From positions 248,001-312,000 of the forward strand of contig NZ_JADNYL010000003.1 in NCBI RefSeq assembly GCF_017168195.1: a stretch of DNA of 64,000 nt. Reading direction: 5' to 3'. The translations under genes were made by a program, and so were the position numbers. This DNA comes from Thalassotalea sp. G2M2-11. Lineage in GTDB: Bacteria > Pseudomonadota > Gammaproteobacteria > Enterobacterales > Alteromonadaceae. Numbering within the stretch: the stretch's first letter is position 1; each line of letters opens with the position of its first letter. Under the pieces are notes generated by a model. The model saw nothing but the letters and a program-made list of their open reading frames with translations, had not been told where the DNA came from and did not search any database. Below, one piece after another: positions 9,247 through 17,649 of the stretch.

Positions 9247-9767
9247 CTATCCGTCTCGCGATACTTGACTAACACATCGGCACAACGAGAGACTCCTTGG
9301 TGTATGACACTGGGGAGTTGCTCAAGATCAATTGCATCAATCAAATTTTTCACTTCTAAACCGAGCTCTGTATCGCCTTCAATTTTCAAACGTCTTTGAA
9401 AAAATAATGTATCAGGATCAACTTTTCTTCCTGCAATTAAGAGTAAATCATCACCTTTAGCACTAAAGCTAACATCTTCAGTAATGGTTGAGTTTGGTGC
9501 CATTACTAATTTGTTATTTTCAAAACTTAGTAGCCAGTGAATATCTAAATCAGTGATGGAAATTTTTAGCCATTTATCGGTTAAAAATTCAAAATCCCCG
9601 TCATCGATTGCTTCATGAAATACCGAATGTAATGCAGGTAGTAGTAATGATTGTTGTATGCGATAAGGCACAATCTGCAGCACAGGTTTTAATAGTTTAG
9701 GTAGTTTATCAAATAGAGGTAATGCCATTTTTGTTGGTAATTGAGGCAAATTGAGCAAACTATTCAC
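9243..9767 (-). CDS. ubiT: Ubiquinone biosynthesis accessory factor UbiT (SCP2-domain protein)
   Basis: A 174-residue protein with a single SCP2-like sterol-carrier fold, homologous to E. coli YhbT/UbiT. It is thought to bind ubiquinone intermediates and is needed, with UbiU and UbiV, for ubiquinone synthesis without oxygen. Supporting sequence includes PLFDKLPKLLKPVLQIVP and the C-terminal RRLKIEGDTELGLEVKN. The start is GTG (9765-9767), with AGGA eight bases upstream. It stands divergent from ubiU, the arrangement seen in other gammaproteobacteria, and this context strongly supports the call. Confidence 0.9.
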   Translation of the reverse strand: MNSLLNLPQLPTKMALPLFDKLPKLLKPVLQIVPYRIQQSLLLPALHSVFHEAIDDGDFEFLTDKWLKISITDLDIHWLLSFENNKLVMAPNSTITEDVSFSAKGDDLLLIAGRKVDPDTLFFQRRLKIEGDTELGLEVKNLIDAIDLEQLPSVIHQGVSRCADVLVKYRETDS

Positions 9768-9950
9768 AGAGTATCCTTTAATTTTGGTGATATCACATCA
9801 TTGGTTATCGTAACGAGTCATAATGATTTTTTCGCTGTTGTAGATCAACTTTTATCGTGTTTACCATAAATCTGGTGAAAGTTGTTTCAAGTCAAATCAT
9901 TACTTGTGAAAACTGGGTAAATTGCTGTTTTCTTAATGACTAGGTAATCA

Positions 9951-10952
9951 ATGATTATGGAATTATTGTGCCCAGCTGGCAATTTACCTGCGCTTAAAAC
10001 AGCGATTAATAATGGTGCAGACGCCGTTTATATCGGTATGAAAGATGATACAAACGCGAGACATTTTGCCGGATTAAATTTTAATGATGGCAAACTAGCC
10101 AAAGCAGCTGACTATGTGCATCAGCACGGTAAAAAGTTACATGTAGCAATTAATACTTTTGCTCACCCTGATAATGAGAAACGTTGGCAAGCAGCGGTTG
10201 ATAATGCGGTTGCTATAGGTTGTGATGCACTCATTATCGCAGACTTAGGGGTGTTGGATTACGCTGCTCATAAGTACCCTGAGGTTGAGCGTCATGTGTC
10301 AGTGCAAGCATCGACTACTAATATTGAAGCCATTCGTTTTTTTCATGATAACTTTGCCGTTGATCGGGTAGTACTGCCTCGCGTGTTATCTGTGCAACAG
10401 GTCAAACAATTAGCGGCAAAAACACCTGTACCGCTCGAAGTATTCGCTTTCGGTAGTTTATGTATTATGTCAGAAGGGCGTTGTTATTTATCATCTTACA
10501 TGACGGGAGAGTCTCCTAATACCGTAGGAGCTTGTTCACCAGCTAAATATGTACGCTGGCAGGAAACAGAGCAAGGGTTAGAAAGCAGGTTAAATGATGT
10601 ATTGATTGACCGTTATCTACCGGATGAGAATGCGGGATATCCAACCTTATGCAAAGGGCGATTTGATGTTGATGATAATGTGTACCATGCATTAGAAGAG
10701 CCGACCAGTCTCAATACCTTAGAGTTGATCCCTCAGCTGAGTCAAATGGGGATTGTGTCCGTAAAAATAGAAGGCCGTCAGCGTAGCCCTGCTTATGTTG
10801 AGCAAGTGGCAAAAACCTGGCGTATGGCATTGGATCGATATCAGCAATCTCCAGATGACTTCCAAATTGAACAGGCGTGGATGAATACTTTGGCTAATCT
10901 GTCTGAAGGTAGTCAAACAACCCTTGGTGCTTATCATCGTAAATGGCAATAA
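9951..10952 (+). CDS. ubiU: Ubiquinone biosynthesis protein UbiU (U32 family, 4Fe-4S)
   Basis: A peptidase-U32-fold protein of 333 residues (331 if the second ATG at 9957 is used, as in E. coli UbiU, which begins MELLCPAGNLPAL). With UbiV it forms a complex that carries out the oxygen-independent hydroxylation steps of ubiquinone synthesis, using prephenate as oxygen donor. The cluster cysteines are visible in SLCIMSEGRCYLSS, GACSPAKYVRW and YPTLCKGRF. ubiV follows after 25 bp, probably in the same operon. The pair implies that the organism makes ubiquinone under anaerobic as well as aerobic conditions; ubiG in this window serves both routes. Confidence 0.95.
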   Translation: MIMELLCPAGNLPALKTAINNGADAVYIGMKDDTNARHFAGLNFNDGKLAKAADYVHQHGKKLHVAINTFAHPDNEKRWQAAVDNAVAIGCDALIIADLGVLDYAAHKYPEVERHVSVQASTTNIEAIRFFHDNFAVDRVVLPRVLSVQQVKQLAAKTPVPLEVFAFGSLCIMSEGRCYLSSYMTGESPNTVGACSPAKYVRWQETEQGLESRLNDVLIDRYLPDENAGYPTLCKGRFDVDDNVYHALEEPTSLNTLELIPQLSQMGIVSVKIEGRQRSPAYVEQVAKTWRMALDRYQQSPDDFQIEQAWMNTLANLSEGSQTTLGAYHRKWQ

Positions 10953-10977
10953 TGTTAATAAATAAGAGTAAGAAAAG

Positions 10978-11859
10978 ATGAAGTTTTCTTTAGGTGCAGG
11001 TTTGTTTTTTTGGCCCAAAGCACAGGTTGAACAGTTTTATCAGCAAGCGATGCACAGTGACGCTGATATTATCTATATGGGCGAAACAGTTTGCTCAAAA
11101 CGTCGTGAATTGAAAGTCAAAGACTGGCTTGGATTAGCAAAAGAGGTTGCTCAGTCGGGTAAGCAGGCGGTGTTATCAACCATGACTTTATTAGAATCTC
11201 CTGCTGAAATACAAACCATGCGAAAGTATTGTGATAATGGTGACTTTCTCGTTGAAGCGAATGATTTAAGTGCAGTTCAAATCATGCATGAACTTAAATT
11301 ACCTTTTGTCGCAGGTCCTGCGATCAACTGTTATAACTTATCAACGTTGAAAGTATTAATTAAGCAAGGAATGATGCGCTGGGTGATGCCAGTCGAGCTT
11401 TCAGGAGATTGGTTAAAGGCGTTATTAGATCAAGCGCAACAGGCTAATTTAAGAGATGCGTTTGAGTGCGAAGTTTTTTCTTGGGGCTATTTACCTCTAG
11501 CTTATTCTGCTCGCTGCTTTACTGCAAGATCAGAAGATAGGCCAAAGGATGATTGTCGATATTGCTGTATTAATTACCCTCAGGGAAGACAAATGAAAAG
11601 CCGTGAAGGGCAGGACGTGTTTGTGTTAAATGGAATACAGACAATGTCTGGTTATCAATATAATCTGATTAATGAAATACAAAATATGCAAGAAGTCGGG
11701 GTTGATATTGTCCGTGTAAGTGCAGATAGCGAGCAAGCATTTAAGCAATTATCATTATTTAAACAGCAGTTGCTTAACCCTGAATATTTTCCGTTAGATC
11801 AGCAAAAAGAGTGCAATGGTTACTGGCATCAAATAGCAGGGATGTCGAGCAAAGCGTAG
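10978..11859 (+). CDS. ubiV: Ubiquinone biosynthesis protein UbiV (U32 family, 4Fe-4S)
   Basis: A 293-residue U32-fold protein and partner of UbiU. The cysteines expected to hold the 4Fe-4S cluster can be seen near residue 39 (GETVCSKRRE) and in SARCFTARSEDRPKDDCRYC. The N-terminus KFSLGAGLFFWPK is typical. It lies directly downstream of ubiU and is preceded by AAGAGTAAGAAAAG, a usable ribosome binding site. It ends 10 bp before the convergent ychJ gene, with no room for a separate terminator. No convincing FNR box was found upstream of ubiU, so anaerobic induction is not supported by a visible site. Confidence 0.94.
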   Translation: MKFSLGAGLFFWPKAQVEQFYQQAMHSDADIIYMGETVCSKRRELKVKDWLGLAKEVAQSGKQAVLSTMTLLESPAEIQTMRKYCDNGDFLVEANDLSAVQIMHELKLPFVAGPAINCYNLSTLKVLIKQGMMRWVMPVELSGDWLKALLDQAQQANLRDAFECEVFSWGYLPLAYSARCFTARSEDRPKDDCRYCCINYPQGRQMKSREGQDVFVLNGIQTMSGYQYNLINEIQNMQEVGVDIVRVSADSEQAFKQLSLFKQQLLNPEYFPLDQQKECNGYWHQIAGMSSKA

Positions 11860-11869
11860 TTTGATAACC

Positions 11870-12370
11870 TTACAGCTTTAGGTTGCAACACTGTTTAAAT
11901 TTTTTAGTACTGCCGCATAAACAGGGATCGTTACGCTTGGGGGTTTTTAATGCTTGATGAGTGATTATATCGCCATCAAGATACCGCCATTGTTGATCTT
12001 CAATGGTAAAGCGTGAGGCTTCTTCCATATGATAAAATGTTTTATCGTGTAAATAAAAAGCGATAAAGTGAACAACAGGTAATGTTTTGTCATTGCCGTG
12101 GATATATTCATCTAGGGTGATGTCATCACTTTGTAATACGCTTAAGCGTAACCATTGCGTTTGTGAAGCCCATGCTGCAATGTCTGTTAACGACTGTTGA
12201 GCTTTAGATTGTTCGGCATAAGTTTGATAAATATAATCTGCATTATTGCTAGCATAAGCACTGTAGCGTGAGCGCATTAGACTCTCGGGCGTATTTGCTT
12301 GCTTATCGCCAGTAATAATTAATTGGCAGCATTGTTCAAATGCCTTGGAGTTTCCACAAAAACAGTACAT
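11870..12370 (-). CDS. ychJ: YchJ family protein with two SEC-C motifs
   Basis: A 166-residue protein of the UPF0225/YchJ family. An N-terminal SEC-C-like zinc motif (MYCFCGNSKAFEQCC) and a C-terminal SEC-C motif (NDPCLCGSTKKFKQCC) flank an NTF2-like core with the signature ESLMRSRYSAY. SEC-C motifs bind zinc and, in SecA, contact SecB and ribosomes; the function of YchJ itself is not established. The ATG at 12368-12370 was chosen; the TTG one codon upstream would add a single residue. Confidence 0.88.
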   Translation of the reverse strand: MYCFCGNSKAFEQCCQLIITGDKQANTPESLMRSRYSAYASNNADYIYQTYAEQSKAQQSLTDIAAWASQTQWLRLSVLQSDDITLDEYIHGNDKTLPVVHFIAFYLHDKTFYHMEEASRFTIEDQQWRYLDGDIITHQALKTPKRNDPCLCGSTKKFKQCCNLKL

Positions 12371-12432
12371 CAATCACAACCCAATAGTTTCAGTCTATCT
12401 ATTATACAAAACACCTTTATTGAAACCTATGA

Positions 12433-12834
12433 TTAATGTAATTTTTGTGATGCTGGTCTAAGCACTATACAAGCTGTTTGACCTAGTGCTGCAAAGTGTC
12501 TTAAGGTTTGCAACTCATTTTCTTCAAGTTGGGGGTTAGATAAAATAATCGCCGAACAATTCCCTTTACTTAATGCGGCGCCAAGATTTTTTATATTCAC
12601 TTTACCCTTATGTGAATTAACTTTAAGTATTTTGCTGGTATCAATGTGATGCGCTTTACTTAACTGTTCAATTGACTGATCTTCAGGGTCAATTAACAGG
12701 ATCCATTTCTTATTTATTTTATGTTGCAAGCAGATATCTTCATATTGTGCTGACCAGTTGCTTACATCATTCACGTTACGAATATCTACCCAGTTAGTTG
12801 TACTAGAGCTTTTTAATTTGTTGATATTTAACAT
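12433..12834 (-). CDS. sulA: SulA-like SOS cell-division inhibitor
   Basis: A 133-residue protein (ATG 12832-12834) that resembles SulA in its last 90 residues: KWILLIDPEDQSIEQL, then KGNCSAIILSNPQLEENELQ, then ACIVLRPAS, in the same order and spacing as in the E. coli protein. SulA binds FtsZ and blocks Z-ring assembly after DNA damage. The start is fixed by GAAAGGATAAATAAA directly upstream of the ATG. The longer reading from 12912 would run through the LexA box and was rejected. A perfect LexA box lies 34-49 bp upstream. The last residues, QKLH, recall the His-ended Lon degradation tail of E. coli SulA (NLYH). Overall identity is low, so the box and the context carry much of the call. Confidence 0.8.
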   Translation of the reverse strand: MLNINKLKSSSTTNWVDIRNVNDVSNWSAQYEDICLQHKINKKWILLIDPEDQSIEQLSKAHHIDTSKILKVNSHKGKVNIKNLGAALSKGNCSAIILSNPQLEENELQTLRHFAALGQTACIVLRPASQKLH

Positions 12835-12859
12835 TTTATTTATCCTTTCAAGTAAATTA

Positions 12860-12891
12860 CTAATATACTGTATAAATAAACAGTATATTAG
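12860..12891 (-). promoter_or_regulatory. LexA (SOS) box of sulA
   Basis: CTGT-N8-ACAG at 12868-12883 fits the gammaproteobacterial LexA consensus exactly, with an all-A/T centre. It sits inside a larger perfect inverted repeat with 12-base arms, CTAATATACTGT (12860-12871) and ACAGTATATTAG (12880-12891). Confidence 0.88.
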
Positions 12892-12912
12892 TTTTATAGA
12901 TAAAGCAAGCAT

Positions 12913-13221
12913 AAAAAATCAATTAATTGATCACTACACAATTTGAACTTATGCTGTGTAAAGTATTCACTGATGTCATGGATAAAAGTGCAATTGCCTC
13001 AACGGAGTTGAATGGGCAATACTAGTGATAAAACTAAGTTGTTATACAAGAAATAAACAAATAGCAGCAACTGCAAAGCTAATTGCAATGGCGTTAATAT
13101 TGGGGAAGGTCAGTTGTTCAATCGTATTAAAAGTTGGCTATGTTATTTTGGTCGTTAATACATTGAAAAGACAAGTGCCATCATTTTATTAAAATGGCAC
13201 TTGTTGATAGGAATGGTGGTG
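12913..13221. other. Intergenic region between sulA and the LprI-like gene
   Basis: About 310 bp without a recognisable gene. It holds the minus-strand terminator at 13162-13204 and must include the upstream part of the sulA promoter. Nothing else stands out. Confidence 0.5.
13162..13204 (-). terminator. Terminator downstream of the LprI-like gene
   Basis: The stem ACAAGTGCCA / TGGCACTTGT (13171-13180 with 13195-13204) has further A/T pairing inside. On the minus strand it is followed by CTTTTC. It lies 17 bp after the stop of the 13222-13623 gene. Confidence 0.6.
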
Positions 13222-13623
13222 TTAGTTCAGTCTGCTTAATTCTTTAATTCTATCTTTGGTGACCAGAATGTAGCACTTTTTATGAGCGGCCGCGGCACCA
13301 GTACCTGGCGATATATGTAAATATTGCCATCTACAGTTGTTTTCACGGTAAGTAATAAAGTTTCGCTGCGAACGTTTGAACATGTTTAAAGCTGAACGTC
13401 TGCCAGTGATAATAGCGAATTCTTCTAAGACAAATGTTTGATTGTTTATCCAGGTTTGCAATTCTCTATCTATTGCTTCTTTTACTAGATCCAGACAGTG
13501 TGATAATTCCGCATTTGTTTGATACGTTTGCTCACATTCTTTGACTGTTTTGGCCTGAAAAGCGTGAGCTTTCAGCGTTAACAGTTCAATCATGATGGCT
13601 ATCAGAAATATTGATTTATACAT
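13222..13623 (-). CDS. Secreted LprI-like (DUF1311) protein
   Basis: A 133-residue protein with an N-terminal signal peptide (hydrophobic about 4-18, AHA-F cleavage site near 21). The rest fits the DUF1311/LprI domain: paired cysteines in CEQTYQTNAELSHC, a helical QRNFITYRENNCRW segment, then KKC near the C-terminus. Members are periplasmic or lipoproteins; Mycobacterium LprI inhibits lysozyme, but most have no known function. There is no lipobox here, so it is probably soluble in the periplasm. It starts 2 bp after the yciI stop, which suggests transcription with yciI and yciB. Confidence 0.75.
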   Translation of the reverse strand: MYKSIFLIAIMIELLTLKAHAFQAKTVKECEQTYQTNAELSHCLDLVKEAIDRELQTWINNQTFVLEEFAIITGRRSALNMFKRSQRNFITYRENNCRWQYLHISPGTGAAAAHKKCYILVTKDRIKELSRLN

Positions 13624-13625
13624 AG

Positions 13626-13928
13626 TTATGCAGGTAGTACTTTCTTATAGGGTTTTACAGTCACGTTTTGGTAGACCCCCGCAGCAATGTAGGGATCGTT
13701 ATCTGCCCAAGACTTGGCATGCGCTAAGTTGTCAAAACTGGCAATGATCAGAGAGCCTGTAAAGCCTGCTTCGCCTGGATTTTCGCTATCAATTGCAGGA
13801 CAAGGACCAGCAACAAGTAGTCTACCTTGTTGCTGCAGTTCAGTTAAACGCGCAAGGTGTTTGTCTCTGACTTTCATCCTTAAGGCTAAACTGTTATCGA
13901 CATCTTCACTATAAATTAAGTAGTACAT
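13626..13928 (-). CDS. yciI: YciI family protein
   Basis: A 100-residue small alpha/beta protein of the YciI (YCII-related) family, with a ferredoxin-like fold related to muconolactone isomerase. The ATG at 13926-13928 gives MYYLIYSEDVDNSL, the family start; the longer frame from 14000 overlaps yciB and was rejected. RMKVRDKHLARL, LLVAGPCPA, GFTGSLIIASF and WADNDPY are family signatures; His and Asp residues in them are the presumed catalytic pair. Its biochemical role is unproven. It follows yciB by one base, as in E. coli and many relatives. Confidence 0.9.
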   Translation of the reverse strand: MYYLIYSEDVDNSLALRMKVRDKHLARLTELQQQGRLLVAGPCPAIDSENPGEAGFTGSLIIASFDNLAHAKSWADNDPYIAAGVYQNVTVKPYKKVLPA

Positions 13929-13929
13929 A

Positions 13930-14493
13930 TTAGTTATTATCTTTATTACTCGTAGATGGTTGTTCGTCTTGAGGTAAATACTTGTAGAGTGAAAACACAC
14001 TTAATACAGCAAATACTAAGGTTAAGCCCATCAAGCCAAACACTTTAAAATTCACCCAAGTTTCTTGCGAATAATTATAGGCGATATAAATATTTAATAC
14101 CGCACAAATTAAAAAGAAAGTTGCCCATGCAAGGTTAAGCCGACTCCACACAAAATCTGGTAGTGGTAAATTTTCGCTCATCATCTCTTTAATTAAATTT
14201 TTGTTGAAAACATGATTACTAATGAGTAGTGCGCAGGCAAAAATTGCATTAATTATCGTGACTTTCCACTTAATAAAAGCATCATTTTGCAAAAATATGG
14301 TTAATCCACCAAAAACGGCAATTAATCCAAAGAATATCCAATTTCTTTTTGGTACGGGTTGTTTCTTATATAAATAATATAAAATCTGTAAGGCTGATGT
14401 GACAATGAGTGAGCCTGTAGCCCAGTATAAGTCGCCAAACTTATAAATGACAAAAAAGATAATAAGTGGCAGGTATTCAAAAAGTGCGTGCAT
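13930..14493 (-). CDS. yciB: Inner-membrane septation protein A (YciB/IspZ)
   Basis: A 187-residue integral membrane protein with five or six hydrophobic segments. Family signatures: LIIFFVIYKFGDLYWAT, FGGLTIFLQNDAFIKWKVT and WATFFLICAVLNIYIAYN, ending in WVNFKVFGL. In Shigella and E. coli it affects septation and envelope synthesis and interacts with elongation and division proteins. It leads a likely operon yciB-yciI-LprI-like gene. The charged C-terminus (PQDEQPSTSNKDNN) is cytoplasmic by prediction. Confidence 0.92.
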   Translation of the reverse strand: MHALFEYLPLIIFFVIYKFGDLYWATGSLIVTSALQILYYLYKKQPVPKRNWIFFGLIAVFGGLTIFLQNDAFIKWKVTIINAIFACALLISNHVFNKNLIKEMMSENLPLPDFVWSRLNLAWATFFLICAVLNIYIAYNYSQETWVNFKVFGLMGLTLVFAVLSVFSLYKYLPQDEQPSTSNKDNN

Positions 14494-14640
14494 GTTGTCT
14501 CAAACTAACTTAGAGGATGAGTTAATTCTAACCAACCGCTAGCACTTATCCAACTATAATTTTATGGTTATCGCAAAAGAAAGAAAAATAGTGCCAAGGG
14601 CTTATTTTTCTTTCTGCTGCTATTTATACCTTAGTTAAGG

Positions 14641-15858
14641 TTAGCGCTGATAACCAAAAGGGTCATCGATTGAATAGGAAGGTTCAGTAAACCATTTTGG
14701 GCCAGATTCAGTGATATAAAAATGATCTTCAAGGCGAACACCAAATTCATTAGGCAACACTAACATGGGTTCGTTTGAGAAACACATTCCTGCTGCAAGT
14801 GGGGTTTGATCATTTTTGACTAAATAAGGCCATTCGTGAATATCTAAACCAACACCATGTCCCGTACGATGTGGACAACCTGGAGTTTGATAATCAGGAC
14901 CCATACCTTGTGTCGCAATATAATTTCTTGCCGCCAAATCAACATCACCACAGGTTGCCCCTAATTGTGCGGCATCAAAAGCTGCTTGTTGTGCTTGACG
15001 CTCGATATTCCAGACTTCTCTTTGTCGTTGATCTGGTTCGCCAAACACATAAGTACGGGTAATGTCTGAATTGTAACCTTCTAGCTGACAACCAGTATCA
15101 ATTAATACAATATCATTGTTTTCCAATACTTTTGGGTCTTTAACGCCGTGCGGAAATGACGAATCACGACCAAATAAAACAATACAAAAATACGAACCTG
15201 CAGCAGCACCAAGTTTTCGGTGTGCCTGATCAATAAAGTGTTCGACTTCTTTTGTGGTTATTCCGGCCCTTAAAATTTTAGCGGTTGCTTTGTGTACTTC
15301 CAGTGTCATGTCTTTTGCTTTTTGCAACAATGCAATTTCGTGAGCAGACTTATGCATGCGACAACCTGCCGTTACGGCTTTAGCATTTGTAATTTGGAAA
15401 TTTTGAGTTAACTCGCAGACGCCATTTACCACAAAAAACTCTGTTGATTCATCGAAGGCAAGCGTTCCGTTTTTAATCCCTAATGTTTGTAATGTATCGA
15501 TAATAAGCTGATAAGGAGATTCATGTTCTTGCCAACTACACACTTTTCCTTTTATTTGCATGTACTGGCTCAACGTATCAACTTCAAAGGTAGGCGCAAT
15601 ATAATGAACTTGACCTGATTGCGGAATAATCGCGCCAACGACACGTTCACTTGCGTACCAGCGAGTACCAGTGAAGTAGTACAAGTTTGTCCCTGCATTA
15701 ATATAGATGGCCGCAATGTCTTGTTCTTTCATTATTTGCTGAGCACGCTCGATCCGCTGTTGAAATTCAGTTAAAGGGATCGCTTGAATATCTGTGGTCA
15801 TATCTGTCAGTTGTGCTAACTCCTGTTCAGCACTTGAACCGCCAACGCCTATTGTCAT
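14641..15858 (-). CDS. M24B family metallopeptidase (Xaa-Pro dipeptidase/aminopeptidase type)
   Basis: A 405-residue protein with a creatinase-like N-terminal domain (about 25-165) and a pita-bread M24 catalytic domain (175-395). All five metal ligands can be placed: Asp in LIDTGCQ, Asp in SDITRTY, His in GHGVGLDIHE, Glu in SNEPM and Glu in VRLEDHF. It probably removes an N-terminal residue before proline or splits Xaa-Pro dipeptides in the cytoplasm; exact specificity cannot be read from sequence. GAGGAAAATAC before the ATG (15856-15858) supports the start, though the first 20 or so residues are not conserved in the family as far as I can recall. Confidence 0.88.
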   Translation of the reverse strand: MTIGVGGSSAEQELAQLTDMTTDIQAIPLTEFQQRIERAQQIMKEQDIAAIYINAGTNLYYFTGTRWYASERVVGAIIPQSGQVHYIAPTFEVDTLSQYMQIKGKVCSWQEHESPYQLIIDTLQTLGIKNGTLAFDESTEFFVVNGVCELTQNFQITNAKAVTAGCRMHKSAHEIALLQKAKDMTLEVHKATAKILRAGITTKEVEHFIDQAHRKLGAAAGSYFCIVLFGRDSSFPHGVKDPKVLENNDIVLIDTGCQLEGYNSDITRTYVFGEPDQRQREVWNIERQAQQAAFDAAQLGATCGDVDLAARNYIATQGMGPDYQTPGCPHRTGHGVGLDIHEWPYLVKNDQTPLAAGMCFSNEPMLVLPNEFGVRLEDHFYITESGPKWFTEPSYSIDDPFGYQR

Positions 15859-15933
15859 GTATTTTCCTCAATTTTCTTTAGGGGGATTACTGACAATTCT
15901 AATGTTTTTACGGATTTTATACAATATACATGA

Positions 15934-16734
15934 TTAGTTTATCTCACATATTGCAAAGGCGTTATCAATATATTCAAGCGCCTGTTGATATAATTTAGGG
16001 TCATCAGTTTGGTATTGTTCAGCACGTTTGATCGCTTGAGGTAGTCCATGCTCTGCGGCTCTGATCAACCAGGCAAGACCAATGACAGGATCTGGGGTTA
16101 CACCTTCTCCTAAAAAGTAGGCACGGCCAAGCGCTCCCATGGCTTTAATATGGTTTTCTTTAGCGCATTGTTCAAATAATGCTAGTGCTTGACTGTGTTG
16201 ACCATGTTCTCGATGAGTTAATGCTTCAAGATAACTTTCTTCAATAGCAGGGGTGGCTTTGCATGTATTCTGCTCTTGAACTTTCGCTGTATTATCACTA
16301 GTTGCTGAAGCTACCTGTGAACAATCATTGTCGGCTAAACTACGATAGCTGTCAGCTAGCTCTTCGTTATCATCAATAATATTTTCAATGTCTATGGTCG
16401 AACTCTTTTCAGAAATCAGGCATGCCATTACCGTATCGTAACGTCGATTAAGGTGTTCAATGGTGCGCTGTTGCTCTGAAATTTGCTGCTTGTAATGTGC
16501 AATATCATTTTGTAATTGACTGATGTGCTGTTGCTGTTGAGATATTTGATTTTGATGGGCAGCTTTAAGATCGCTAAGGTGTTCAGCTGTTGCTTGGTCT
16601 AATCGCTGTTGCTGCTTGATATTGTAGGCTTCGAAGCGAGAAAGTACGGATTGGACACTATTCTCATAGTTGGTTTTCATTTTTTCAAACCAACGAAATA
16701 CTTGGCTCGGCACTTTTAGATTTCCATCAGGCAT
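15934..16734 (-). CDS. Coiled-coil protein with C-terminal Sel1/TPR-like repeats
   Basis: A 266-residue protein of unknown function. Residues about 20-110 form a Gln-rich coiled coil (HQNQISQQQQHISQLQND and following). An acidic linker (about 115-165) follows. Residues 170-255 form TPR/Sel1-like helices, including a recognisable Sel1 repeat, AMGALGRAYFLGEGVTPDP. There is no signal peptide or membrane segment, so it is probably cytoplasmic and mediates protein-protein contacts. It is divergent from the chemosensory operon across a 233-bp intergenic region. A functional link to that operon is possible but not shown. Confidence 0.6.
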   Translation of the reverse strand: MPDGNLKVPSQVFRWFEKMKTNYENSVQSVLSRFEAYNIKQQQRLDQATAEHLSDLKAAHQNQISQQQQHISQLQNDIAHYKQQISEQQRTIEHLNRRYDTVMACLISEKSSTIDIENIIDDNEELADSYRSLADNDCSQVASATSDNTAKVQEQNTCKATPAIEESYLEALTHREHGQHSQALALFEQCAKENHIKAMGALGRAYFLGEGVTPDPVIGLAWLIRAAEHGLPQAIKRAEQYQTDDPKLYQQALEYIDNAFAICEIN

Positions 16735-16967
16735 GTACGTTCACCTTTTTATTATTGGTGATATTAACCTTAATGACTGTTGAAAATTAAATCAATGGCA
16801 TTGAAATAAAAATATCTTAAACAGCGCAACCGCCATATTTGACCACGGATGCTTTGTCAAAAAATCTGTTTTTAAAACTTTTTTAGTTAATTTCTTGCGA
16901 TACTGAAATTTTATTATATCTTTCAATATTATGAACAAAAAAAATTAGCACGAAGGAATAGAGCTTA

Positions 16968-17246
16968 ATGTTTAAATTGCCGGCAGAGCTTACGATTGCA
17001 AATATGGATGAATGTAAGGCTAAATTTATCGAATATGTTGATCAACATGACGAAATAACTCTTGATGATAGTGAGGTTAATCGTATCGATACGGTAGGCA
17101 TTCAATTATTGCTTAATGCAATAACTTATATTTCCGCACAAAATAAAACACTTACCTGGCAAAACCAATCTTCTATTGTTGAGCAGAGTATTAAATTGCT
17201 TGGCATTAATGAACCTATTTTAAATCAGTACCTAAAAGAAGAATAA
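16968..17246 (+). CDS. STAS-domain protein, first gene of the chemosensory operon
   Basis: A 92-residue single STAS domain (about 3-88), the fold of anti-sigma-factor antagonists and MlaB. The loop that carries the phosphorylated serine in SpoIIAA/RsbV reads RIDTVGIQLL, with Thr42 in its place; threonine can also be phosphorylated in this family. The ATG at 16968 follows CGAAGGAATAGAG, a good binding site. It is separated from cheY by 35 bp and is probably co-transcribed. STAS proteins at the head of che clusters are known, but their role is not settled. It may pair with the HATPase domain encoded at 26643-28403 or with another partner. Confidence 0.85.
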   Translation: MFKLPAELTIANMDECKAKFIEYVDQHDEITLDDSEVNRIDTVGIQLLLNAITYISAQNKTLTWQNQSSIVEQSIKLLGINEPILNQYLKEE

Positions 17247-17281
17247 ATTAGTATTACATTGTAGTTAAAAAGGAAAAAAGC

Positions 17282-17644
17282 ATGACCAAAATATTGGTTG
17301 TAGACGATTCTAACTCAATACGCGATATGGTTAGTTTCACTTTAAAAAGCGCTGGCTATGAAACCGTTGAAGCAAAAGATGGCGCGGAGGGGTTAAGTAC
17401 CGCTCGCTCAAATAGCTTTGATTTGGTTATCTCTGACGTCAATATGCCGAATATGGATGGTATTACCTTATGCGGTGAGTTGAGAAAATTAGATGACTTT
17501 AAATTTACCCCGATCTTAATGTTAACCACTGAAAGTTCGGGGGATATGAAATTAAAAGGAAAGGCTGCAGGGGCGACTGGTTGGCTAGTTAAGCCTTTTA
17601 ATCCTGAAAAATTATTAGCGACAATAAAACGGGTGATACGGTAA
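17282..17644 (+). CDS. cheY: CheY-like response regulator
   Basis: A 120-residue stand-alone receiver domain. The acidic pair is Asp8/Asp9, the phospho-acceptor is Asp52 (VISDVNMP), the switch Thr is in MLTTES and the conserved Lys is in LVKPFNP. It would take phosphate from the CheA encoded 6 bp downstream. Clusters of this type carry a CheY copy that need not bind the flagellar switch, so its target is uncertain. Confidence 0.9.
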   Translation: MTKILVVDDSNSIRDMVSFTLKSAGYETVEAKDGAEGLSTARSNSFDLVISDVNMPNMDGITLCGELRKLDDFKFTPILMLTTESSGDMKLKGKAAGATGWLVKPFNPEKLLATIKRVIR

Positions 17645-17649
17645 CCATT

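Noticed and set aside
9768-9950. FNR box upstream of ubiU (GTTGTAGATCAAC, about 9837-9849)
   Set aside because: The half-sites TTG and ATCAA are too close; it does not fit TTGAT-N4-ATCAA.
12835-12912. Longer sulA start at 12912
   Set aside because: It would place the LexA box inside the coding sequence; the ATG at 12834 has a good binding site.
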